From positions 30,130,692 to 30,194,691 of the forward strand of contig CM057155.1 of assembly GCA_029962745.1 (NCBI GenBank): DNA of 64,000 bases, in the 5' to 3' direction. Origin of the DNA: Echinometra lucunter (lineage: Eukaryota > Echinodermata > Echinoidea > Camarodonta > Echinometridae). Shown here in pieces: positions 23,701-30,490 of the stretch. Under the pieces are notes generated by a model. The model saw nothing but the letters and a program-made list of their open reading frames with translations, had not been told where the DNA came from and made no database searches. Each line of letters starts with the position of its first letter. The stretch's first letter is position 1. The position numbers were made by a program, and so were the translations under genes.

Positions 23701-26700
23701 ATACAAGTGAAAGCGTGCAGGAAGTTGCAACTGAATCTTGAACCACAAGTATTTTGTCTTCACCAGTCATTCCACTATGTATCAATATTCGACAAGGTAG
23801 GAGGAAGGGTTAACCTTTCAGAAGATTTGCAACATTCAAAGACATTTTCTCTCCATCTTTATCTTTCTGATTTCAATGTCAGCCGTTTTAATTGTTTGGA
23901 ACATACCTGGACATCCCTCGAAGTACTTGTAACAATTCAGGCGTGACCAGTAACGATTCTGTTATGACAAAGTGATGATAGTAATAAAATGCATTTTCAG
24001 GCACTCATCCCAGAAAGAAAAAGAATCTACAAGTCACACACACACACACACACACACACAAATCATTTCCACTTATGAAGTTATTTCTTTTAACACTTGA
24101 CAGCGAAGTCTGTTCTTTCGAAGCCTGTTTCATTTTAATACTTTACTCAAGTTGTCAAACGAAGTGAGATAAGAATTAATATCATTTTGCTTTTTAGGAT
24201 ACATGATGAAAAACTAGTGAACATATGAAAAGACCATTTGGATTTTATTGTTGTTAGTGGGGGACTGTTGTCTTTTTTTTTCTTCTTCTTCTTCTTTTTT
24301 CCTTCAAAATTTTAAATTCTCCCTCTTCCCATTAATTCTGATTCAAAAAACAATTAGATCATAACCAAACTGGTGTCAAAAAGGGCAAGGACATACCGCA
24401 AGATCAACAGGCTGTATCATGCCAAGAACTTGTTGATAACTGCAGTGGCCTTTCAAGCACGCCCTCTCTAGATCGAGATCCTCATTATGGAAAGGACGCA
24501 GATATGTCAACATATCGGTCAGAAGCGTCTGTGTTACATTTGATGATGCTGGGCCTGTTGTTACACAGTTTGATTATCATTATCAAAGGTTGTTATTCCA
24601 TTTCTGAAGTTAATACAATACACTAAAATGAGACGGATTTCATTTTTAGGGGGGGGGGGGGCTACCACACTGCCTTCCCCAGTCTGTTCCCAAGTTCCTC
24701 ATTCTGAAATCAACATGATCACCGTCAGCAATCAAATTTTATCATATTATGAGTATTTATTTTTGGGACTTTGTGTCAAAAGAAAATAGTCGTCTAAACA
24801 GTACACCAACGATGACGAGTGCATATTTCTCTTAATTATGAATGCATGACTTTCCTTGTCTTGATTTGTCCTTGTTCCTTCAACCAGTGGCGTATTTAGG
24901 GGGGTGCAAGGGGGGGGGGGCAAGTGCCCCGGACGGCACTTTGAGGGGGCGCAAAAAACGCAAAAGAGGGAAAGAAAAAAAGGAGGAAATGATGAAAAAA
25001 AATCCTTAAGGATTATGCGCCCCATCGGCAGTGTAGATACAGTACTAATACAGTTTTTGACGGTTTAAAAAGCAAAAAATCTAAAGCTATGCCGCTTTGT
25101 GACCTCGTATAACTATTTTTTTCAGGATCTTTTAATTTCGAGTCCCCAATATATAGTTCTTAAACAGCTTTTTTCAAGGGTTCTAGATTTGAAAAATTAA
25201 GATTTATTTGTCCTTGCATAAAAAAAGAGGTTCAATTTTTAAAAGAAATATCAACTTTCAATTATGTGCCCCCTCCCCCATCGGCAGGGTAAATGCACTA
25301 GAAATACAGTTTTTGAGGGTTTAGAATTAGAATGCAAAAGATCTCCAAAGTTCGTTCGTTCTGCTCCATTGCATAATAATATAGTTTCTTTCAGGATCTC
25401 GTAATTTCGTCCCTCAGTATACCGTATAGTTCTTAAATACATTAAACATGTTAAAGGGCTAAACAAAATTGAAGTACATGTACATGTATAAAGATGTTAT
25501 TGTCGTTTATTTGCCTGCAGGTTGTCATGAAATTTTATCTCCCTCTTATTATTGCGCCCCAAAAATATAGGATAAAGTGCATGAAATAGCATTTGAGAGA
25601 CTAAATCTCAGATTTCTCCTTTATGATCAGTAATAATGTATTTAGAGAATGTTGGGCAGTAATATTTCTCTATCATTTTATTTTCTACTTATTGAAAGAA
25701 ATAAAAATTAGAACTCACGGTGATGTAAACATGGTATGTGAGTCTCACAATCAGACACCTGTGCCGCTGAACCGCTGCACCCCCTCCCACCGTGCTTAGG
25801 GGTGGGGTGGGAGCAGTGCCGATGACGAGACATGGTACCTCTCCCGCAGCTTGCCGAACAGTTGCCCCAAGATCCCCAATGCGCCCATCCACCATCGACT
25901 AAGATTTAAGGAGAAGAGAAATGATAAATTTTACTTAAAGGTTTGCGATTCAGATTTTTCAGTCGCTCGATGACCTTCCGTGTATTATTTTCATAACATG
26001 GTTAAAGTATGAATTGATACATTTTCTGCGGCACCCATGGAAGTCATGTTTTAAGCTTATCCTCATTGATTCAATTGTTAACAAGTGCTATTTGCGTAAT
26101 ACAAATTCTCTTCAAGAGTGGTCAAATTTAAAACGCTTTTTACTTTCGAATGTCATTTTGCATGATAAATCTATTTAATATATTATACGGAAAAAGAAAC
26201 CATGCTTGCTTCTAGAATTAAAACGATGGATAGTGTGGCTTCCGCATTGAAAATCTATTTACCTGGGCAGAGTTGGGCATTTTCTTGCCTCAAACACACG
26301 TATGTATGCCAAAACCATTCCTGAAAAGATAATGAAGACAGAATTATTCAAGAAAACAGAATTAATTCATAAAATTCAGTGCCAGTTATTTTACTGATGA
26401 ACAAATTTCAAACTTCAATTTTAATAATTTATGCGACCGCAGAATATTCTTCCTCTTTTATCTTTTGACATCCCAGAAGAAGTCATTTTCCAAGTTAATT
26501 TCAGTGTCATATTGGTACCCCCCCCCTTCCCTGTTTCCCCATTTCCCTTATCTGTACTGTCTCTTTGTTTATTCATTTTTCTCTTTTAAATGTCACTATT
26601 TATTTTCGAAGTTTCCAATCCTCCTTGCTTATCTTACCTCGCCGATATTTTTCACATGTTCTGTGTGCCAGACGAAGTTTTTTACTTCCTCTCTTGAGCA

Positions 26701-28129
26701 ATATTTATCAGGAGTCATGCACTCTGCTGCAAAACGTTCGCGTTCTTGCGATTTTAAAAGCAACAGAGCATTTTCGATTCGTGGTTGACCAGCCTCGTAA
26801 ACAAGAGGGGCATCCGCGATCTCAGTTCCTAAGAATCCCCGGAGGAAGAGAAAAGAAACAAAATTTTAATTTTTCAACAAGAACAACAAAATGTGGTATG
26901 GATACAGGAACAGTTTTTTTTTTTTTTTTTTTTTTTTTAATGAATAATATCGCGAGGGTGCTTATTGGCAAAAGTATACCTGAAGATGTTTGTAAGAAAG
27001 AAATGGCCAAGAAGACAATGGAATACAGTAAAGCTGTCATCCTTCAGGATCTGATAGAGGAGAAAACAATTGATGTATGACATGAATAATCTTAGGGTTG
27101 TATCTTAAAAAGGAAATAAGTTGACAACAGTCTATAAATCTATATGCGCTCCATGCAATCAAAGTATCTAAATTTATAAATTGAAAATATGGCTACATAA
27201 AAGAAAGTTTTGTCCAATAGTTTTATTTGCAAAATGACACCACAAAAGTCTTAATCGAGATATCAGATTTGAAAGAGTGATCAAATTTCTTTTTTTTTTT
27301 TATTATAGCAGTTCAGTTCTACTTGAAGTAATTGCTTAAGGACTTACCTGAAGTTGTTTGCAGCAGCAAAGAGATGGACAAAAAGACAGTGGAATACAGT
27401 AAATCTGTCATCCTTTAGGATCTGATAGTGGATTACAAACGGATGCAATGAAATGCTATTTATTCATTTTCTTAAACATGCATGGGCGATTCACCTCTTA
27501 AGACATATATTTAAGAAATTTCAATATTCCCAATACTTTCAACCCCTTCTTCTCCCTCTCTGTTCCTTTTCTCCCCTACCCCACTCCCCCACCCCCCCCC
27601 CCCCCCCTCCCCGTCTCTTTCTCTCTTTATCTCTGTTTTATCTCCGCTACCTTCTATCTCTTCCCAGCACCAGCCCCTACAAACCCCCTTTTGTTTCCAC
27701 AAGACAAGAAACAGTGAGGAATATATAGATCTAACTTAGGTCTAGATCTAAACAACATCATCTTAAATATCTATAGATATAAACTGAACGTTCATCTATA
27801 GATCCACAGGTCCACCTGTCGTCCTGTCCCCTTATTCATTGGCTAAGTCTTCCTGCGTATACTGAATCAGTGCGTTATAAGAGTCATAGTTTTACGGCGG
27901 TATGGAAAATTAACCACGGTGATTTTGGGTTAGATCTAGATTTGGGTCTAGACTTCGAAAAAAAATGTTAATCACATCTAATCACTGACCCCTAAATGAT
28001 TTTTGGATATGACTTTTTCCTTTCGTGCTATAGATCTAGTCTAGACCTTTAACGTTAAGCTAAAAACTTATGTCAGCAAACAAGTATCAACTTACCATCC
28101 TGCACCAAGGTTGACACACTTCGTTCAGT
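10726..28129 (-). CDS. TSP1-repeat / laminin-G / Ig transmembrane protein with EVH1-binding proline-rich tail (5' incomplete)
   Basis: Twenty-one exons join with matching phases and GT-AG borders: 28096-28129, 26263-26320, 25719-25898, 24397-24554, 23907-23958, 23139-23315, 22410-22592, 21701-21895, 20809-20961, 19728-19898, 18951-19145, 17902-18072, 16982-17232, 16393-16579, 15891-16016, 15221-15486, 14610-14910, 14128-14297, 13474-13615, 12802-12919 and 10726-12445. About 5,008 coding bases give roughly 1,668 residues. The order is Cys/Trp-rich N-terminal exons, eight TSP1 repeats, two laminin-G-like domains, one Ig-like domain, a transmembrane helix, and a long cytoplasmic tail with an FPPPP motif and poly-proline runs. 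TSP1, LamG and Ig modules usually act in cell-cell or cell-matrix contact. The tail suggests recruitment of Ena/VASP and profilin to actin (inference). The signal peptide and initiator exon were not found. The combination is not a named family known to me. Confidence 0.88.
12802..12919 (-). CDS. Receptor exon T: transmembrane helix
   Basis: A 118-base exon begins VGGPAIDRAID, followed by IIIVACVGSFIVVAFLVVLM, a ~23-residue hydrophobic helix. A CAPCRR stop-transfer with juxtamembrane cysteines follows. It ends two bases into the Trp codon that exon U completes. Confidence 0.92.
13281..13422. mobile_element. Short foldback MITE (family C), copy 2, intronic
   Basis: CTGGGAAGCGTTTCAGGAAG at the left pairs with GCATGAAACGCTCCCCAG at the right. 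The core CTACTGAAATCCTTGCATCT is shared with the copies at 7226 and 18760. It lies in the intron between exons S and T. Confidence 0.85.
13474..13615 (-). CDS. Receptor exon S: Ig-like domain, second half
   Basis: A 142-base exon begins DPDHPYSASLLLSSISKATE and has the strand-F motif EGFYACQVHF, pairing its Cys with the one in exon R. It ends SVTVNDTY. NDT is a sequon next to the membrane. Phase is 0 in, 1 out. Confidence 0.9.
14128..14297 (-). CDS. Receptor exon R: Ig-like domain, first half
   Basis: A 170-base exon (acceptor TCTGGACAG, donor GTAAGT) contains LLLRCQFGHL (strand B Cys) and THATWLFNGDRLLEF (strand C Trp). The Ig fold is completed by exon S. Splitting an Ig domain between two exons is common in animals. 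Confidence 0.88.
14610..14910 (-). CDS. Receptor exon Q: laminin-G-like domain 2, part 2
   Basis: A 301-base exon begins YGKWSLIDVKVTDFSAELRI, has PGSALYVGGV, and closes with GFRGEILEVTVN, all in LamG order. As in domain 1 there are no cysteines, so the usual disulfide between the last strands is missing. Phase is 0 in, 1 out. Confidence 0.92.
15221..15486 (-). CDS. Receptor exon P: laminin-G-like domain 2, part 1
   Basis: A 266-base exon (phase 1 in, 0 out) begins DIDSDVPTFTGEEYALLPIP, with LLISMIIRPADGEGVLLYVK and FFALGLEEDNLVITLSLGRD. This is the characteristic LamG run of F-x-T...G-x-L-L-Y and a-L-x-L-x-x-x-x-L strands. NAS is a possible N-glycosylation sequon. Confidence 0.9.
15891..16016 (-). 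CDS. Receptor exon O: laminin-G-like domain 1, C-terminal strand
   Basis: A 126-base exon begins GFTGKIAKLRVNY, matching the G-F-x-G-x-I-x-x-L-x-V-N closing strand of LamG, then EEWEGGGLPYVSLNVEEEEA. The usual Cys of the GC-I position is absent. Phase is 1-1. Confidence 0.85.
16393..16579 (-). CDS. Receptor exon N: laminin-G-like domain 1, part 2
   Basis: A 187-base exon begins LDKWNTLEFGFDGQEVWIRV and contains the LamG hallmark MYVGG near its end (DLPMYVGGALPNLFPG). It is phase 0 in, 1 out. In LamG domains a W-x-x-V/L strand and the YVGG turn occur in this order. Confidence 0.88.
16982..17232 (-). CDS. Receptor exon M: laminin-G-like domain 1, part 1
   Basis: A 251-base exon (phase 1 in, 0 out) begins KRGTILLRFDGSSFLIYRRS. 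Alternating hydrophobic strands follow, including GLLVLRR and VRLVDGHVQLYAE, typical of the LamG beta-sandwich. It ends EFEGDSVK. Confidence 0.85.
17902..18072 (-). CDS. Receptor exon L: thrombospondin type-1 repeat 8
   Basis: A 171-base phase 1-1 exon begins VDGSWANWGAWTTCSSTCGE and ends FQRPCA. Six cysteines, WxxWxxW and a CSSTCG fucosylation site are present. It is the last TSP1 repeat before the laminin-G exons. Confidence 0.94.
18760..18898. mobile_element. Short foldback MITE (family C), copy 3, intronic
   Basis: GGGGAGCGTTTCATGAACAG pairs with CTTCATGAAATGCTCCCC. The core TAAGCTACTGAAATCCTTGC is shared with copies 1 and 2. It ends about 50 bases from exon K's donor. Confidence 0.87.
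18951..19145 (-). CDS. Receptor exon K: thrombospondin type-1 repeat 7
   Basis: A 195-base phase 1-1 exon begins LTPQWGSWGAWGECSESCEG and ends NTHICP with six cysteines. The middle loop is expanded and strongly basic (RRPAIRRMVRVRM), unlike the other repeats. It may be a heparin- or glycosaminoglycan-contacting surface (inference). Confidence 0.92.
19728..19898 (-). CDS. Receptor exon J: thrombospondin type-1 repeat 6
   Basis: A 171-base phase 1-1 exon begins VDGDWSEWSTWTTCSVTCGV and ends KSASCP. All six cysteines, WxxWxxW and a CSVTCG site are present, so this is a canonical repeat. Donor is GTAAGT. Confidence 0.94.
20112..20356. mobile_element. Family-B-like short TIR element, intronic
   Basis: CAGGGTCGGCGCCATCTT at the left and AGCGCCACCCTTCC at the right form an inverted pair around T-rich and C-rich low-complexity DNA. 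It resembles the CAGTGGCGTA elements in layout but with different terminal words. Confidence 0.45.
20570..20718. repeat. (TC)n microsatellite, ~150 bp
   Basis: A long TC array with CCCTCTCACTTTC interruptions lies in the intron between exons I and J. It produces spurious Ser/Leu frames. Confidence 0.95.
20809..20961 (-). CDS. Receptor exon I: thrombospondin type-1 repeat 5
   Basis: A 153-base phase 1-1 exon, the shortest TSP1 exon of the gene, reads EYGLWSTWSKCSASCGGGVK and on to KLPCQ. Six cysteines and a CSASCG fucosylation-type site are kept; only WxxW remains of the Trp ladder. A large TC microsatellite lies in the intron just downstream. Confidence 0.92.
21701..21895 (-). CDS. Receptor exon H: thrombospondin type-1 repeat 4
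   Basis: A 195-base phase 1-1 exon starts LGGWSEWSEWSMCSTVCGSG and has six cysteines, ending in an acidic HESDDCDHAPEDR tail. WxxWxxW is present; the O-fucose consensus is absent. Acceptor is TTTGCAG, donor GTAAGT. Confidence 0.92.
22410..22592 (-). CDS. Receptor exon G: thrombospondin type-1 repeat 3 (divergent)
   Basis: A 183-base phase 1-1 exon reads GTFLTPWTPWTSCSEGCDQG and onward to a final KQCP. Six cysteines are kept, but the first Trp of WxxW is replaced and the fucosylation consensus is lost (CSEGCD). The middle loop is short (GSGTC). It is bordered by TTTTGAAG and GTAAGT. Confidence 0.9.
23139..23315 (-). CDS. Receptor exon F: thrombospondin type-1 repeat 2
   Basis: A 177-base phase 1-1 exon begins AGGWSSWGEWSPCTSRCGTG and carries six cysteines ending ERDCFQDTC. 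WxxWxxW is present. The O-fucose site is changed (CTSRCG lacks Ser/Thr before the second Cys). Donor is GTAAAT, acceptor TTTTCTAG. Confidence 0.92.
23396..23690. repeat. Dispersed-repeat-like segment with TTTCAAG tail, intronic
   Basis: GTTTCAAGTTTCAAGTTTCC at one end resembles the short tandem 3' tail of LINE/CR1-type retroelements inserted in minus orientation. The body has no reverse-transcriptase signature that I can recognise, so only a 3' fragment would be present. Confidence 0.35.
23907..23958 (-). CDS. Receptor exon E, Cys/Trp-rich linker
   Basis: A 52-base exon (acceptor GTCATAACAG, donor GTATGT) encodes NRYWSRLNCYKYFEGCP plus one base and runs into TSP1 repeat 2 as CPVAGGW. It mirrors exon B in length, position and CP ending, which suggests that a linker-plus-TSP1 unit was duplicated. 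Confidence 0.72.
24036..24060. repeat. (CA)n microsatellite
   Basis: Pure CA repeat in the intron between exons D and E. Confidence 0.9.
24397..24554 (-). CDS. Receptor exon D: spacer between TSP1 repeats 1 and 2
   Basis: A 158-base exon between acceptor AACAACAG and donor GTATGT is open throughout. It reads PASSNVTQTLLTDMLTYLRP, then an acidic LDLERACLKGHC stretch. NVT is a possible N-glycosylation sequon. I recognise no domain; two cysteines may pair with those in exon E. Phases (1 in, 0 out) fit both neighbours. Confidence 0.75.
24895..25025. mobile_element. CAGTGGCGTA-type element fragment (family B), intronic
   Basis: It starts CAGTGGCGTATTTAGGGGGG, then a G-run and GTGCCCCGGACGGCAC, as in the family B cluster. 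No matching right end is visible, so it is a fragment or has diverged. Confidence 0.55.
25018..25450. repeat. Imperfect direct duplication, ~240-bp unit, intronic
   Basis: Two successive units share CCCATCGGCAG, ACAGTTTTTGA, TTTCAGGATCT and ATAGTTCTTAAA in the same order, one beginning near 25018 and the next near 25266. Confidence 0.65.
25719..25898 (-). CDS. Receptor exon C: thrombospondin type-1 repeat 1
   Basis: A 180-base phase 1-1 exon reads VDGGWAHWGSWGNCSASCGR and onward, with six cysteines in TSP1 order. It has the WxxWxxW C-mannosylation pattern and a CSASCG site fitting the C-x-x-S/T-C-G O-fucosylation consensus. The exon ends LHH plus one base and continues into the non-TSP exon D. 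Confidence 0.92.
26263..26320 (-). CDS. Receptor exon B, Cys/Trp-rich linker
   Basis: A 58-base exon is bordered by TTTTCAG and GTAAAT. It encodes EWFWHTYVCLRQENAQLCP plus one base, which completes Val of the next exon. It leads directly into TSP1 repeat 1, giving CPVDGGW at the junction. Its form (aromatic start, two Cys, ending in CP just before a TSP1 exon) is repeated by exon E. Confidence 0.7.
26960..27430 (+). pseudogene. Two direct copies of a coding-like ~100-bp segment
   Basis: The first copy (about 26960-27080) reads PEDVCKKEMAKKTMEYSKAV then ILQDLIEEKTIDV and a stop. The second (about 27345-27430) reads PEVVCSSKEMDKKTVEYSKS then VIL and a stop at the position of Gln. Conservation of the peptide is good between copies. 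I do not recognise the family. They lie on the plus strand inside a minus-strand intron and may be remnants of a duplicated exon or of a repeat. The longer open frame from 26565 crosses a poly-T tract and is not credible as one protein. Confidence 0.3.
28096..28129 (-). CDS. Receptor exon A (most upstream exon seen)
   Basis: A 34-base exon lies between an acceptor (TTTTGAGCAG) and a strong donor (ATG|GTAAGT). In the frame that joins exon B it reads LNEVCQPWCRM. It ends in phase 0, as exon B requires. It is short and supported only by splice signals, phase and its Cys/Trp content. It starts with the third base of a codon, so at least one exon, probably including the signal peptide, lies further upstream. 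Confidence 0.4.
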
Positions 28130-29478
28130 CTGCTCAAAATATGAAATCAACATTCATTTCAGAATGCAATAACTGGTTTTTAACATCCATGAGTTGATAA
28201 AAACATCATTTCATACGTGGTAAGATAAATAACAACAAACATATAATCAATATAAAACTTAAAAATTAAAAGTGCTATATTTTTATTTCCCGCCATGAAA
28301 ACGTAATCAATTTCGTTCCTAGCAGCACCATATCCATGTAAACATTGAGCGCGTGACTGAATGCGCTACATGAAGCGTACTACGCGATCTTCTGCTGCGC
28401 TTGAATTATTGACGTCACAATGAACTTACTAGAATGAGACGCGCGTTAGCCATTATGACGTCATTGTAAACAAACCCTTTCGACCTTGACCCACATTCAT
28501 CCTTGCCATTGTTACGTAGTTCATTATTGTTTTTGCCTTGCTTGGTCATCCTCTTTTTCATCATCGGTATTGTCCTCATAGCTCAGCTGTCGATGACATG
28601 GCTTCAGAGCCCATAAATGTCATAATCATCAAAACTGATTTATTCAAATGAATTTGAATTTTAAAGAAATCATCATCACCATCCATACTATTAATTTCAC
28701 AATCATAAGCATCACTCTTTATTGTCAGCATCATCATCAGTTTTGGTCAGTTTACATCTTAGTTAGTATGTGAATCGTCATGATTAAACCTTATATCATC
28801 ACCAAAATAAACATCAGAGACTTATTTTTTAACTAAATGAATGTATTTCATAACATGCTCTTCAATTTCAAAGAGCCGGTTAGAATCTCATTTTTGAGAA
28901 GAAGATTTAATTGTTTCAATTTCGTAAGACATATTATTGCGTATATCATTGGCAAGTTCAAATCCATCATCGTCATGAAGAGACGCAGTGCGTCCAAGAC
29001 TCGTAAACGTGTGTTACATTGTGCTGTATATTGTCACAGAGGGCACCAAAACGAAATAAACAAATATCGGGGGGGGGGGGGTATGTTTGTTGGGCTTTCT
29101 AGTACCCTGAATAGTGCGATTTCCCCACTAATTCTGGCTTGCTTTTGAACAGGCGCAGCAACTGTGTGCAAATGAATGTGTAGACAGGGCTCGTGGTTTC
29201 TGTATTATTCTTGGCTTCTTTCTGCCCTGCATGCCCTCACTCGATGCGGAAAACGTTCGCTGCATATTTTTGCACTGTATACTGTGCGTATGCTGTTCAC
29301 GACGTGCCAGCCAGAGGACCTACTCGACACCGGCCTCCTTGATTCTTGGATGCTTGTGGAATCCGTTATTGGAGCTATAAACGGAATCTTCCCTGGAAAT
29401 TAAAGGAATATTTTTACGCCGTTGATTGTCTATTGCATGGAGTTCAATTGTTGTCTTTGAGTTGGAAAATCTTGCACC
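28130..29478. promoter_or_regulatory. Putative divergent promoter region
   Basis: The stretch separates the most upstream receptor exon found (minus) from the Rab-like first exon (plus). It contains two perfect TGACGTCA cyclic-AMP-response-type palindromes (28410-28417 and 28456-28463), a nearby forkhead-like TGTAAACAAAC and locally higher CpG content, for example GAGACGCGCG. A bidirectional promoter is inferred; no transcription start is proven, and the receptor's first exon could lie elsewhere. Confidence 0.35.
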
Positions 29479-29565
29479 ATGTCGGCTGCAAGTAGCACAG
29501 GTAACAACAGCAACGGAGTAGTGCGCTCGGGATCCTTCGGCGGGGAGTATGACTTCGCTTGTAAG
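29479..29565 (+). CDS. Probable first coding exon of a Rab26/Rab37-type GTPase
   Basis: The ATG has A at -3 (CACCATG). Twenty-nine codons begin MSAASSTGNNSNGVVRSGSF and end GGEYDFACK, followed by a donor (AAG|GTGGGT). In Rab26 and Rab37 a Ser/Gly-rich N-terminus ends in a YD-x-x-x-K strand just before the GDSGVGKT-type P-loop, and EYDFACK fits that position. Rab GTPases of this group act in secretory-granule and vesicle traffic. No P-loop exon was found in the 34 kb downstream, so the rest would lie beyond the window or in the gaps. The call rests on a short N-terminus and is tentative. Confidence 0.4.
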
Positions 29566-29774
29566 GTGGGTACGGATAAATCACGGGCAAGCAGGGTCGT
29601 GGATGCATGGCATATTTGCTGAGATTGAGACTCGAGTTCAATGAATGAAGGCATAAGTTGTGAGGAAATACTTAAAATGGTGCCATCAAAGATTTGCTGT
29701 ATTTCTGTGCTGTGTAAATCTAAATATAGTATCTCAAGATTTTTGTCAATGATGATTGCATTCATCTGAAGTCA

Positions 29775-30152
29775 TTAACCCATTTGTGACAGAGGGTCCA
29801 CATTTTGTGGTTTGGGCTAATGACTTTTGATGCAGAACCCTAAAAATTATACCAAACACATGAGCAGAAAGAGCAACAAATTGTACACATATTGTGCCCA
29901 TTTTCGTTGCATTAATATTTGTTGTTTGATGCTGAAATTTTTTTAAAGGAAAATAAGCATTAAAATCCTTAAATTGGAATGCGATGAAAATGTTAAAATT
30001 ACCATTTTTCCCTGCAAATTTATATTTATTTCAGATACATGATGTTTTATAAGAAAAATGTAGCAATAAAAGAAAAATGTTGGTGATGCCAATTTGAAGA
30101 ATAAAAGCTGATCAAATTAGGCTTTAAATAATTCCTGTCACGAATGGGTTAA
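29775..30152 (-). mobile_element. TTAA-flanked MITE (family A), copy 2
   Basis: It starts TTAACCCATTTGTGACAGAG and ends CCTGTCACGAATGGGTTAA, in the opposite orientation to copy 1. An internal deletion makes it ~378 bp. Confidence 0.88.
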
Positions 30153-30360
30153 AGAGGTAAATCTGATTGTTGATGTAACTTGAAATGTTCTCAAGAACTC
30201 CAGAAACCTTCATATACCCTTCATCTGATGTTAAACTGATACAGTGAGAGAGATCGATGAGCATTAAATTTGAAGTTGAATACATGTATATACTCTATTT
30301 ATTTGTCATGTTGTTTTTTAAGTTTGCTCAGGATTACTGCCATTATTGATTAGTATTAGA

Positions 30361-30419
<59 letters not shown>

Positions 30420-30490
30420 CATTGTTATTATTATTATTATTAATTATTATTATTGTTGTTGTTGTTGTTATTACTATTATTATTATCACT
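30361..30490. repeat. (TTA)n microsatellite
   Basis: A long TTA/ATT array with TTG interruptions, giving poly-Asn frames that are not genes. Confidence 0.95.

Noticed and set aside
26565..27080. Single 171-residue protein
   Set aside because: The frame runs through a poly-T tract giving a Phe run and joins unrelated parts; only its last ~40 codons look coding-like.
28260..28460. Possible initiator exons MAGNKNIALL... or MANARLIL on the minus strand
   Set aside because: The first runs to an early stop without a convincing signal peptide; the second ends in a good donor but in a phase that does not fit exon A.
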